DNA of 64,000 nucleotides from Streptomyces sp. BK340 (GCF_007827595.1 NZ_VISR01000019.1:1-64000); one strand, 5' to 3'; counted from the stretch's first letter, positions 15,815 to 24,290 are shown. Numbers and translations are program-made. The notes: a model not told the origin generated them from the sequence alone.

Positions 15815-17443
15815 ATGCGCTTCCCGCCCCTCCCCCGCCCGCGCAGCCTGGCCGGCCAGCTGTTCGCCATGCAGGCCGTGCTGATAGCGGTGGTCGTGGC
15901 CGGGTACGCGCTGTTCACCTACGTCAGCGACGAACGGCAGGCCGAGGACGCGGCGGCCCGCCACGCCACGGCCGTGGCCCGCTCGATCGCGGACTCCCCC
16001 TCCGTCCGCACGGCGATCCACACCCCCGATCCGACCAAGGACCTCCAGCCCTACGCGCTGCAGGTCATGCGCGACGCGAACGTCGACTTCGTGACGATCA
16101 TGACCCCGTCCGGCATCCGCTGGACCCACCCCGACGAGAAGCAGATCGGCAAGCACTTCCTCGGCCGCATCGGCCCCGCCCAGCACGGCCGCACCTTCAC
16201 CGAGACCTACACCGGAACCCTCGGCGCGTCCGTCCGCGCGGTCACCCCGGTGGAGGAGAACGGCCGGGTCATCGGCCTGGTCAGCGCCGGCATCAAGGTC
16301 GAGGCGATCAGCGAACGGGTCCGGGGCCAGGTCGCGGCCCTGCTCGGGGTGGCCGGTGTCGCACTGCTGCTGGGCGCCGTCGGCACGTACGTGGTCAACG
16401 CCCGTCTGCGCCGCCACACCCACGGCATGAACGCGGCCGAGCTGAGCCGGATGCACGACTACCACCAGGCGGCACTGCACGCGGTCCGCGAGGGGCTGCT
16501 GATGCTGGACGGGCAGTTCAGGGTGGCGCTGATCAACGACGGCGGCCGGGAGCTGCTCGGGGTCGGCGACGAGGAGGACGTGATCGGCAGCTCGGTGGCC
16601 GGCCTCGGGCTGCCCGCTCCGCTGACCGGGGCGCTGCTGTCGTCGGAGCCGCGTGTGGACGAGGTGCACCTGACGGCGTCCCGGGTGTTGGTGGTGAACA
16701 CCTCACCGGTGTCGGGGGGAGAGCGGCGCGGGACGGTGGCGACGCTCAGGGATGTCACGGAACTCCAGTCCCTCATGGGCGAGTTGGACTCGGAGCGGGG
16801 CTTCACACAGGCCCTGCGCTCGCAGGCCCACGAGGCGGCGAACCGCCTCCACACGGTCGTCTCGCTGATCGAGCTGGGCCGGGCGCAGGAGGCCGTGGAC
16901 TTCGCGACGGCGGAACTGGAGCTGGCCCAGGCCCTCACCGACCAGGTGGTGGCCGCCGTGAGCGAGCCGGTGCTGGCCGCCCTGCTGCTGGGCAAGACGG
17001 CCCAGGCGAACGAGCGGGGCGTCGAGCTGGTGGTGTCGCCGGACAGCCGGCTGGACGACGGCGTGCTCCCCGCCGAGCTGTCGCCCCGGGACCTGGTCAC
17101 CGTCCTCGGCAACCTGATCGACAACGCGGTCGACGCGGCCCAGGGCAGTGTCTTGGCACGGGTGACCGTGACGGCGTACGCCTCGGCCGCCGAACTGGTG
17201 CTGCGCGTGTCCGACACGGGACCTGGTGTCGACCCCGCCCATGCCGACCTGGTATTCCAACGGGGGTTCACGACGAAGCCGGCGGGACCCGGCGGGCGGG
17301 GCCTCGGCCTGGCCCTGGTCCGGCAGGCGGTGACCCGCCTCGACGGAACGTTGACGGTGGCGGAGTCCGACGAGGAAGGGGCGGGCGGAGCGGTGTTCGA
17401 GGTGCGGTTGCCGTTGCGCACATCGGTGGGTGACGGCGGATGA
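15815..17443 (+). CDS. Sensor histidine kinase, CitA/DcuS family
   Basis: 542 residues. TM1 (LFAMQAVLIAVVVAGYALFT) and TM2 (VAALLGVAGVALLLGAVGTYVV) flank an extracytoplasmic PDC/Cache sensor of ~130 residues. A cytoplasmic PAS follows, then a noncanonical H-box (RSQAHEAANRLHTVVSL, citrate-kinase type), N-box NLIDNAVDAAQ, and G-boxes DTGPGVD and GGRGLGLALVR. By family and by the divergent dctA it should sense C4-dicarboxylates or citrate-like acids. It overlaps the response regulator by 4 nt (ATGA). Confidence 0.93.
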   Translation: MRFPPLPRPRSLAGQLFAMQAVLIAVVVAGYALFTYVSDERQAEDAAARHATAVARSIADSPSVRTAIHTPDPTKDLQPYALQVMRDANVDFVTIMTPSGIRWTHPDEKQIGKHFLGRIGPAQHGRTFTETYTGTLGASVRAVTPVEENGRVIGLVSAGIKVEAISERVRGQVAALLGVAGVALLLGAVGTYVVNARLRRHTHGMNAAELSRMHDYHQAALHAVREGLLMLDGQFRVALINDGGRELLGVGDEEDVIGSSVAGLGLPAPLTGALLSSEPRVDEVHLTASRVLVVNTSPVSGGERRGTVATLRDVTELQSLMGELDSERGFTQALRSQAHEAANRLHTVVSLIELGRAQEAVDFATAELELAQALTDQVVAAVSEPVLAALLLGKTAQANERGVELVVSPDSRLDDGVLPAELSPRDLVTVLGNLIDNAVDAAQGSVLARVTVTAYASAAELVLRVSDTGPGVDPAHADLVFQRGFTTKPAGPGGRGLGLALVRQAVTRLDGTLTVAESDEEGAGGAVFEVRLPLRTSVGDGG

Positions 17444-18135
17444 CGGGTTCGGTTCCGCAACCCATTCGGGTCCTCGTCGTCGAGGACGACCCGGTGGCCG
17501 CGGACGCACATGTGATGTACGTCGGCCGGGTGCCGGGTTTCGTAGCGGTGGGCAAGGCGCACACGGGCGCGGAGGCGCGCCGCTTCCTGGACCGCACGCC
17601 CGTGGACCTGCTCCTGCTGGACCTGCACCTGCCGGATGTGCACGGGCTGCAGTTGGCGCGGTCGCTGCGGGCGGCGGGGCATCAAGCGGACGTGATAGCG
17701 GTGACGTCGGCGCGCGATCTGGCGGTGGTGCGGGAAGGGGTCTCGCTCGGGGTCGTCCAGTACGTCCTGAAGCCGTTCACGTTCGCGACGCTGCGGGACC
17801 GCCTGGTGCGGTACGCCGAGTTCCATGCGGCGGTGGGGGAGGCGAGCGGGCAGGACGAGGTGGACCGGGCGTTGGCATCGCTGCGTGCGCCTTCGCCTGC
17901 GGCGCTGCCGAAGGGGTTGAGCGGGCCGACGCTGGAACGGGTCACCGGGGTGCTTCGGGAGGCGTCGCAGGGGCTTACGGCGGCGGGGGTCGCGGAGGCG
18001 GTCGGGATTTCGCGGATCACCGCGCGGCGGTACCTGGAGCACCTTGTGGAGGCGGGGCGGGCTGGGCGGAGTCCGTTGTACGGGCAGGTGGGGAGGCCGG
18101 AGCTGGTTTATCGGTGGGCGCCGCAGGGGCGGTGA
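17440..18135 (+). CDS. Response regulator, CitB/DcuR family
   Basis: 231 residues from ATG 17440. The N-terminal receiver has the acidic pair in VLVVEDDPVAAD, the phospho-acceptor in LLLLDLHLPD, the Thr/Ser of AVTSARD and the Lys of YVLKPFTFATL. The C-terminal HTH (GLTAAGVAEAVGISRITARR) is of the citrate/malate-regulator type. It is coupled to its kinase and probably activates dctA across the divergent promoter. The 3' end overlaps by 4 nt the end of a TPR relic on the other strand. Confidence 0.93.
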   Translation: MTGSVPQPIRVLVVEDDPVAADAHVMYVGRVPGFVAVGKAHTGAEARRFLDRTPVDLLLLDLHLPDVHGLQLARSLRAAGHQADVIAVTSARDLAVVREGVSLGVVQYVLKPFTFATLRDRLVRYAEFHAAVGEASGQDEVDRALASLRAPSPAALPKGLSGPTLERVTGVLREASQGLTAAGVAEAVGISRITARRYLEHLVEAGRAGRSPLYGQVGRPELVYRWAPQGR

Positions 18136-18433
18136 GGGCTTCGGCGCGGGCTCGGGCTCGGGTGGCTTCGGCCGGGGCGTTCCCCCGGGTGCAGGCGCCG
18201 GCAGCCTGGAGCCAGTGTGCGCGGGCGTAAACGGGGCTGTGGGCTTCGGCCAGGTTGCTCAGGGCACGGCCTGCCCCGTACCAATCCTCGAACTCTCGGA
18301 AGACCTTGAGGGCCCTACTGGACGCCTCGATCACTTCCTCCGTCCGACCCGCCACTCGCAGGGCGACGCCGAGGTTGCCCCACGCCATGGCCTCGCGACG
18401 GCGGTCTCCGACGGCCCGGAACAGGTCACGGGG
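18131..18433 (-). pseudogene. Relic of an NLR-type TPR domain
   Basis: About 100 codons align by eye with the last TPRs of the NB-ARC protein at 20001-21992: relic RDLFRAVGDRRREAMAWGNL against intact RDLFQAEKDRYLEATAWNNL, and relic APAEATRARARAEALT against intact APAEATNAQSAADALT. The relic lacks a start, the NB-ARC core and its stop: the frame runs on into the response-regulator gene. It follows, in another frame, a 30-codon ORF with the same Gly-rich motif that precedes the intact NB-ARC gene. The simplest reading is a second NLR gene reduced by an internal deletion. Confidence 0.7.
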
Positions 18434-18518
18434 GCGCCGGCGCCTGCTGCCGGTACTCCGCCTTCCCTGTGACGGGCCCGTAGAAGGCCCCGCCATGGAA
18501 GCCGACGTGATCGCTCAT
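18426..18518 (-). CDS. 30-residue ORF with Gly-rich NLR-linker motif
   Basis: ATG 18518 overlaps the stop of the membrane-protein gene (ATGA), and the ORF ends at TGA 18426-18428. It contains DHVGFHGGAFYGPVTGK, which matches DHIDFRGGTFHGPVIGK at the C-terminus of the nucleosidase protein on the other strand (pattern DH[IV]xFxGGxFxGPVxGK). It is either a real small protein coupled to the membrane protein or the surviving linker of a deleted NLR gene whose TPR relic follows. The arrangement effector, motif, TPR mirrors the + strand locus. Confidence 0.6.
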   Translation of the reverse strand: MSDHVGFHGGAFYGPVTGKAEYRQQAPAPP

Positions 18519-19072
18519 CCCTCAGTGCCCCTCACCCCGAACGGCACGGCGTACTGAACGATGTACACCCCCAGCCCGACCACCGAGACCGCCTCCAGCA
18601 CGGACAGCACCACCAACCCCGCCGAGAGGTCATCCCCCGCCCAGTACACGACGAGCGCACTCAGCGGCACGACACAGAAGGCCAGCAGGTCGATCACACA
18701 CTGCGCGATCTTCCGCGAGACCCGTCGCGCGTCCCCTCGGTGGGCGACCTCCCACTTGAAGACATCGCCCCCCTCCACCTGGACCATCTCGGCGAGCCGG
18801 GGCCCCAGTTCCCCCCGCACATAGGCCCCGATGGCCGAGATCTTCTGGTCATTGACGAGATACGTCCACCCGAGCACGACACACACCGGCGGCAGCGCCA
18901 GCAGCATCGCGGCCTGCTTGGCCTGCGCGGCGGCGGCGATCACGGCGGCCACGACGGTGAGGGTGACGTACAGCAGATTGTCCCGGAACCCGATCCGCGT
19001 CTTCTGCTCGTCCTTGATCGTCTGGTACTCGGTGAGGAGCAACTGCCCCACCGTAACGTCCCGTTCTGCCAC
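18515..19072 (-). CDS. Membrane protein of unknown function, putative NLR-associated effector
   Basis: 185 residues from GTG 19072, with GAAGG 7 nt upstream. A short N-terminal helix (LLLTEYQTIKDEQKTRIGFR) precedes two TM segments (LLYVTLTVVAAVIAAAA; AAMLLALPPVCVVLGWTYLV), a ~60-residue charged cytosolic part, and two more TM segments (CVIDLLAFCVVPLSALVVYW; LVVLSVLEAVSVVGLGVYIV). I do not recognise a named family. Its start is only 33 nt from the divergent nucleosidase gene and its stop is coupled to a motif ORF, so I infer a role with the NLR-like module. Confidence 0.75.
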   Translation of the reverse strand: MAERDVTVGQLLLTEYQTIKDEQKTRIGFRDNLLYVTLTVVAAVIAAAAQAKQAAMLLALPPVCVVLGWTYLVNDQKISAIGAYVRGELGPRLAEMVQVEGGDVFKWEVAHRGDARRVSRKIAQCVIDLLAFCVVPLSALVVYWAGDDLSAGLVVLSVLEAVSVVGLGVYIVQYAVPFGVRGTEG

Positions 19073-19093
19073 TCGTGCCCCTTCCCCCGGCAG

Positions 19094-19106
19094 TACCTTA
19101 AGAGTG
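19094..19106 (+). promoter_or_regulatory. Putative -10 element for leaderless nucleosidase transcript
   Basis: TACCTT (19094-19099) lies 6 nt before GTG 19106, the spacing expected for transcription starting at the start codon. There is no Shine-Dalgarno. No good -35 was seen. The 33-nt gap must also hold the 5' signals of the divergent membrane-protein gene. Confidence 0.4.
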
Positions 19107-19948
19107 TGCCGCAGACGAAGCCGACTGTTCTGATCCTGACCGCACTGGCGCTGGAGTACACAGCCGTGCGCTCGTACATCGAGGACCGCGAGGAACGCGT
19201 CCACCCGAAGGGAACCCGCGTCGAGATCGGCAGGCTCCCCGACAGCCCCTGGCAGGTCGCGGTCGGCGAGTTGGGCGTGGGCGCCGAGCGTGCCGCGGCG
19301 CTCGCGACGCAGCTCATCGAGTGGCTGCAGCCACAGGCCGTGTTCTTCGTGGGGGTGGCCGGCAGTCTGAAGGACGACATCGCCATCGGTGATGTCGTGG
19401 TCGGCACCCAGGTGTACGAGATCCACGGCGGCAAGCAGACGGACAAGGGCTTCCAGGTGCGCCCCAAGGCCCTGCCCAGCTCCCACGCCCTGGAACAGGC
19501 GGCCCGGTCGGCGGCGCGGGACCTGGAGGGCGTGGAGGTGCACTTCGCGCCGATCGCCACCGGCGACGTGGTGCTGGCCGACGCGGAGTCCGACATCGCA
19601 CGGCACATCGAGTCGCACTACAACGACGCCGGGGCGATCGAGATGGAGGGATCGGGCGCGGCCAACGCCGCCCACTTCAGCGGACAGCTGGACGCCCTCG
19701 TCATCCGGGGCATCAGCGACCGCGCGGACGCGAACAAGCGCAAGGCCGACGCCGGCGGCTCGCAGAAGCGGGCAGCGGCACAGGCGGCTTCGGTGACGGT
19801 GGCGGTACTGCGCAAGCATCTGCCTCGCGACGGGGGTTCCGACGGCTCCGAGGAGGGACCTCAAGGGGGATACGGGGGCGACCACATCGACTTCCGGGGC
19901 GGTACCTTTCACGGGCCCGTCATCGGCAAGCAGACCGGAAACCGGTAG
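19106..19948 (+). CDS. Purine nucleosidase/phosphorylase (PNP_UDP) effector domain with C-terminal Gly-rich motif
   Basis: 280 residues. The fold is MTA/SAH-nucleosidase-like: TALALEYTAVRSYI, VGELGVGAERAAALA, FVGVAGSLKDDIAIGDVVV, the nucleoside-binding GAIEMEGSGAANAAH and the catalytic-Asp segment VIRGISDRADANK. A ~40-residue Gly/Ser/Asp-rich tail ends with DHIDFRGGTFHGPVIGKQ just before the stop. PNP domains are known N-terminal effectors of fungal NLRs and of bacterial defence systems, including ATP-cleaving ones such as Detocs. An NB-ARC-TPR frame follows 52 nt on, offset by one base, so this may be the N-terminal domain of one split protein. A housekeeping MTA/SAH nucleosidase is less likely because of the tail. 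Confidence 0.85.
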   Translation: MPQTKPTVLILTALALEYTAVRSYIEDREERVHPKGTRVEIGRLPDSPWQVAVGELGVGAERAAALATQLIEWLQPQAVFFVGVAGSLKDDIAIGDVVVGTQVYEIHGGKQTDKGFQVRPKALPSSHALEQAARSAARDLEGVEVHFAPIATGDVVLADAESDIARHIESHYNDAGAIEMEGSGAANAAHFSGQLDALVIRGISDRADANKRKADAGGSQKRAAAQAASVTVAVLRKHLPRDGGSDGSEEGPQGGYGGDHIDFRGGTFHGPVIGKQTGNR

Positions 19949-20000
19949 GGGCCCGGTACCCCGCGCGAGCGCCACGCTGCCGCCCCGGCCCATCGGCTTC

Positions 20001-21992
20001 ATGGGCCGAGAGGACGAGCTGCGCCGCCTGCTTCCCTTGCTCGCCCCTGCACCGGAAGGCGCCGGGACGCCCATCCTGATCTCGGCGCTCGCCGGCATGG
20101 GCGGCATCGGCAAGACCGCGCTCGCGATCGAGGCAGCACACCGGGCGTGCGCGCAGGGTTGGTTCCCGGGCGGGACGCTGTTCGTGGACCTGCGCGGCTA
20201 CGACGACAACCCGGTCACCGCCGACCAGGCGGTCCTGGCCCTGCTCGACGCGCTTGGCGTGCAGGGTGCGGATCTGCCCACGACGTCGGCACGTCAGTAC
20301 GACGTGTACGGTGACCGCCTCACCGGCCGTGCCCGGACACTGCTCGTCCTCGACAACGCGTCGGACCCGGAACAGTTCCGCGAGCTGCTGCCCGGCGCCG
20401 ACCACCACAGGGTCCTGATCACCTCACGAGACCGCCAGGACACCCTGCCCATCCGGCACGTCGACCTTGAAACGCTGGACCCGGCCGACTCGGTGGCCCT
20501 TCTGACCCGCGCGCTGCACAACGCCGACGAGCGCGACGACCGACCGGAGCGGGAGCCGTCAGCACTGTACGAACTCGCTTCCCTGTGCGGCCACTTGCCC
20601 ATGGCGCTGCAGATCGCCGCCGCGATGCTCCGGCGCCGCCGCCTGCGGGACATCGCCTCGCTGGTGACAGAGATCAGGACGGCCGGGGACCCGACCCGGG
20701 TTCTGGACAACGGCAGCCCCGGCACGGATCTGTACGGCCGGTCCTTGGCCCTGCGTCCGGTGCTGGAGACGTCGTACCGCCGGTTGCCGTCCGAACAGGC
20801 CCGGCTGCTGCGCCTGCTCGCCCTCGCCCCCGGCGAGGACGCGCGTACGGAAACCGCTGCCGCGTTGGCAGACCTGACCGAGGATGCCGCGCTGCGTCTG
20901 CTGGAGGACCTGGCCGCCACCTATCTCGTGACCCCGGTGCGGGGAACCTCCACGATTCGATGGCGGCTGCATGACCTGGTCCGGTCGTTCGGGGCAGGAG
21001 TGGCGGACGGCAACGCCAGGCTGCGTGAGGAGGCCGAGGCGGCACGGGAACGGCTGCTGTCCTTCTACTGGCGGTGGGCCGATGCAGCCGACGACCGGCT
21101 CCACTGGCTGCCCGGCAGGAAAGAGCCGGAGGGGTTCGCGGACCGGGCACAGGCGCTGACGTGGCTGGACGAGGAACGAGCAGGACTGGTGGGCGCAGTG
21201 CAGTGGGCGCGGGAGAAGCGGTACGCGGCACTGGCGGGGAGACTGGCCGCGTGCCTGACCGAGTACCTGGACTGGCGGCGATATTTCGACGACTGGCTCA
21301 CTGTGGCCGAGGCCGCCCTGGAAGCCGCCGGTCACACCGGTAACCGCGCTGCCGAGGCGGGCGCTTGGCTCAGCCTGGGTAACGCCCTGCTGGAGACCGA
21401 ACGAACGCAGGAGACCATTGCGGCCTTCACGCGAGCTCGCGACCTCTACCAGGCCGAGGGCGAACAGCGCGGGGAGGCCGGCGCCTGGGGCGGTCTCGGT
21501 CTTGCTCTGCAGAACACGGACGCAGCAGAGCAGGCCATCGATGCACATACGCACGCACGCGAGTTGCTCCGAGCCATCGGCGAACGTCGCGACGAGGCCA
21601 TGGAAACCAACAACCTTGGCCTCGCTCTCCGGTTTGCCGGCCGACCGTACGAGGCGGTGGAGGCTCATGCCCGGGCTCGTGATCTGTTCCAGGCCGAGAA
21701 GGACCGCTACCTGGAGGCCACCGCGTGGAACAACCTGGGCCTGGCCCTCGAAGCCACGGATCAGATGGCAGAGGCCATCGCGGCGTTCGAGGTGTCACTG
21801 CGCATCAAGCGGGAGTTCGGGCACTGGTACGAAATCGGCAAGACGGCCAACAACTTGGCCATCGCGTACAAGTCCGCCGGCCTCCTCGCTCAGGCCCGCA
21901 CCCACTACCTCGAGGCCGCTGACGCATACGCCCAAGCAGACGCCCCCGCCGAAGCCACCAACGCCCAATCCGCCGCAGACGCATTGACCTGA
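20001..21992 (+). CDS. NB-ARC ATPase with C-terminal TPRs (bacterial NLR-like protein)
   Basis: 663 residues from ATG 20001. P-loop GMGGIGKTALAIEA is near residue 33; kinase-2 LLVLDNASD, LITSRDR, GLPL-like CGHLPMALQIAA and the MHD-like RLHDLVRSFG follow, i.e. a complete NB-ARC/STAND switch. From ~440 on there are about five TPRs (AGAWLSLGNALLETE, METNNLGLALRFAG, ATAWNNLGLALEATD). The ATG has no ribosome binding site and sits inside the conserved lead-in PRPIGFMGREDEL, whose first residues are encoded in-frame upstream back past 19950 with no ATG, GTG or TTG. It therefore looks like the second half of a PNP-NB-ARC-TPR protein separated by a +1 frame break. Confidence 0.85.
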   Translation: MGREDELRRLLPLLAPAPEGAGTPILISALAGMGGIGKTALAIEAAHRACAQGWFPGGTLFVDLRGYDDNPVTADQAVLALLDALGVQGADLPTTSARQYDVYGDRLTGRARTLLVLDNASDPEQFRELLPGADHHRVLITSRDRQDTLPIRHVDLETLDPADSVALLTRALHNADERDDRPEREPSALYELASLCGHLPMALQIAAAMLRRRRLRDIASLVTEIRTAGDPTRVLDNGSPGTDLYGRSLALRPVLETSYRRLPSEQARLLRLLALAPGEDARTETAAALADLTEDAALRLLEDLAATYLVTPVRGTSTIRWRLHDLVRSFGAGVADGNARLREEAEAARERLLSFYWRWADAADDRLHWLPGRKEPEGFADRAQALTWLDEERAGLVGAVQWAREKRYAALAGRLAACLTEYLDWRRYFDDWLTVAEAALEAAGHTGNRAAEAGAWLSLGNALLETERTQETIAAFTRARDLYQAEGEQRGEAGAWGGLGLALQNTDAAEQAIDAHTHARELLRAIGERRDEAMETNNLGLALRFAGRPYEAVEAHARARDLFQAEKDRYLEATAWNNLGLALEATDQMAEAIAAFEVSLRIKREFGHWYEIGKTANNLAIAYKSAGLLAQARTHYLEAADAYAQADAPAEATNAQSAADALT

Positions 21993-22068
21993 CTAGACCA
22001 CTCCTCTTACGTTCACACGGCAGCCATCCCCGCGCCACCACCCAGTGCGTTCGCAGGAGGTCATGCCC

Positions 22069-23430
22069 GTGCGCCCCACCGCCACCGCCCTCGCAGCACT
22101 CACCCTCGCCGCAACCGCCCTCACCGCCTGCGGCAACGGTTCCGGCAGCAGCCCGAACACCATCAAGGTCTCCTTCAAGCAGTCGACGGACAACTCCATC
22201 AAGGTGATGGACACCTACCTCGCCGGCATCAAGAAGCAGTTCGAGAAGAAGTACCCCGGCAAGAAGGTGGAGCTGGTCCCCATCAAGGCGCCGGACTCGG
22301 AGTACTACACCAAGCTGCAGCAGATGCTCCGCTCCCCCAGGACCGCCCCGGACCTGGTGTACGAGGACACCTTCCTCATCAACTCGGACATCACGAGCGG
22401 GTACTTGAAGCCCCTCGACCCGTACCTCGCCAAGTGGCCGGACTGGCGGCAGTTCATCGACACGGCGAAGAGCGCGGCGAAGGGCGAGGACGGGAAGACG
22501 TACGGCGTGCCCGACGGCACCGACACCCGGGGCCTGTGGTTCGACAGGCGCGTCTTCCGCAAAGCCGGTCTCCCCACCGACTGGCAGCCCAAGACCTGGG
22601 ACGACGTCCTCAGCGCCGCGCGCACCATCAAGCAGAAGGTCCCCGGCGTCACCCCGCTCAACGTCTACACCGGCAAGCCGGCGGGCGAGCGGGCCACCAT
22701 GCAGGGGTTCGAGATGCTCCTGTACGGCACCGGCGACGGGACGTCGGACCCCCTGTACGACAGCGGCAGCAAGAAGTGGATCGCCGGGAGCCAGGGGTTC
22801 AAGGACTCGCTGAAGTTCGTCGAGACCGTGTACAAGGAGAAGCTCGGCCCCGACGTCTCCGACGCGCTCGATCCGAACTTCGCCACCACCGTCAACGGCG
22901 AGCTCCTCCCCCAGGGCAGGCTCGGCATCGACCTCGACGGCTCCTGGCTCCCGCAGGCCTGGCTGCCGGGCAGCGGGCACGAGTGGAAGGGCTGGGCCGG
23001 GCAACTGGGGCTCGCGTACATGCCCACCCAGCACGGCCAGGCCCCGGGGAAGGTGAGCATGTCCGGCGGCTGGACCTGGGCCGTCCCGGCCAAGGCCGCC
23101 CATCCGGACCTCGCCTTCGACTTCATCAGGACCATGCAGACGAAGGACAACGCCCGGAAGTGGTACATCGCCAACTCCGGTATCGCGGTGCGCAAGGATG
23201 TGGCGAGCGACCCGGCGTACGCCACCGCCCAGCCCGGCATCAAGTTCTTCACCGACCTCGTGGCCAGCACCCACTACCGGCCCGCCTACCCCGCGTACCC
23301 GAAGGTGTCGACCGCCGTCCAGGACGCCATGGAGGGGGTCAGCACCGGTGATCAGTCCGTGGAGAAGGCGGCCGGCGGTTACGACGCGACGCTCAAGGAC
23401 GTCACCGGCGACCAAGTGATCCAGAAGTGA
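22069..23430 (+). CDS. Sugar ABC transporter substrate-binding lipoprotein
   Basis: 453 residues from GTG 22069, 8 nt after GGAGG; ATG 22063 is only 2 nt from it. The lipoprotein signal peptide ends in the lipobox LTAC (ALTLAATALTAC). The mature protein is a family-1 (MalE/UgpB-like) binding protein: KKQFEKKYPGKKVELVPIKA, APDLVYEDTFLI, YGVPDGTDTRGLWFDRRVF, MSGGWTWAVPAKAAHPDLA. The substrate is probably an oligosaccharide, not resolvable here. It is the first gene of a three-gene operon with two permeases. Confidence 0.92.
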   Translation: MRPTATALAALTLAATALTACGNGSGSSPNTIKVSFKQSTDNSIKVMDTYLAGIKKQFEKKYPGKKVELVPIKAPDSEYYTKLQQMLRSPRTAPDLVYEDTFLINSDITSGYLKPLDPYLAKWPDWRQFIDTAKSAAKGEDGKTYGVPDGTDTRGLWFDRRVFRKAGLPTDWQPKTWDDVLSAARTIKQKVPGVTPLNVYTGKPAGERATMQGFEMLLYGTGDGTSDPLYDSGSKKWIAGSQGFKDSLKFVETVYKEKLGPDVSDALDPNFATTVNGELLPQGRLGIDLDGSWLPQAWLPGSGHEWKGWAGQLGLAYMPTQHGQAPGKVSMSGGWTWAVPAKAAHPDLAFDFIRTMQTKDNARKWYIANSGIAVRKDVASDPAYATAQPGIKFFTDLVASTHYRPAYPAYPKVSTAVQDAMEGVSTGDQSVEKAAGGYDATLKDVTGDQVIQK

Positions 23431-24290
23431 GGCGCCGGCACCCGGTCACCCGCGCCCTTCCCCTCACCCCCGCCCTGATCCTCCTGCTTCTCTTCCTCGC
23501 CGGCCCCATCGCCTACTGCGTCTACATCGCCTTCACCGACCTCCAGCTGACCGGCCAGGCCCACTCCTCCTTCGTCGGCCTCGACAACTTCCGCAGGGCC
23601 TTCCACGACGACGCGTTCCTCAACGCGGTGTGGCTGACACTGGTGTTCACGGTGCTGTCCTCGCTCGTCGGGCAGAACACCCTGGGCCTCGCTCTCGCGG
23701 CGCTGATGAAACGGGCCTCCAAGCCCGTGCGCACCATCACCGGCGCGGTCGTGATCACCGCCTGGGTACTGCCGGAGGTCGTCGCCGGGTTCCTGCTCTA
23801 CGCCTTCTTCCGGCGCGAGGGCACCTTGAACGCCATCCTCCACTACCTCCATCTGCCCTCGCAGAACTGGCTGTTCACCCTTCCCGTCCTCGCCGTCTCC
23901 TTCGCCAACGTCTGGCGCGGTACGGCGTTCTCGATGCTCGTCTACTCGGCCGCGCTCGACGAGATACCGAGCGAGATCAGCGAGGCCGCGGAAGTGGACG
24001 GTGCGGGCGGATGGCGGCGCATGTGGCACATCACCCTGCCGATGATCCGGCGTTCCATCGGGACCAACCTCATGCTCAACACCCTGCAGACGCTCTCCGT
24101 GTTCGGGCTGATCTGGGTGATGACCAGGGGCGGGCCCGGCGACAGGAGCCAGACCCTGCCGCTGTTCATGTACGAACAGGCCTTCCAGAACAGCATGATC
24201 GGGTACGGCACCGCCGTCGCCCTGCTCCTGCTGCTCGTGGGCTCCCTGTTCTCCGTCGTCTATCTGCGTCTGCTGCGGACGGAGGTGTAG
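23427..24290 (+). CDS. Sugar ABC transporter permease (MalF-type)
   Basis: 287 residues from GTG 23427, overlapping the binding-protein stop by GTGA. Six TM helices start with LTPALILLLLFLAGPIAYCV. The EAA loop that contacts the ATPase reads SEISEAAEVDGAGGWRRMWH followed by ITLPMI. It pairs with the next gene to form the heterodimeric channel of a carbohydrate importer. Confidence 0.93.
   Translation: MRRRHPVTRALPLTPALILLLLFLAGPIAYCVYIAFTDLQLTGQAHSSFVGLDNFRRAFHDDAFLNAVWLTLVFTVLSSLVGQNTLGLALAALMKRASKPVRTITGAVVITAWVLPEVVAGFLLYAFFRREGTLNAILHYLHLPSQNWLFTLPVLAVSFANVWRGTAFSMLVYSAALDEIPSEISEAAEVDGAGGWRRMWHITLPMIRRSIGTNLMLNTLQTLSVFGLIWVMTRGGPGDRSQTLPLFMYEQAFQNSMIGYGTAVALLLLLVGSLFSVVYLRLLRTEV

Noticed and set aside
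18044..18472. 142-codon + strand frame after the response regulator
   Set aside because: It is the complement of the TPR relic, with low-complexity Gly/Arg sequence and no ribosome binding site.
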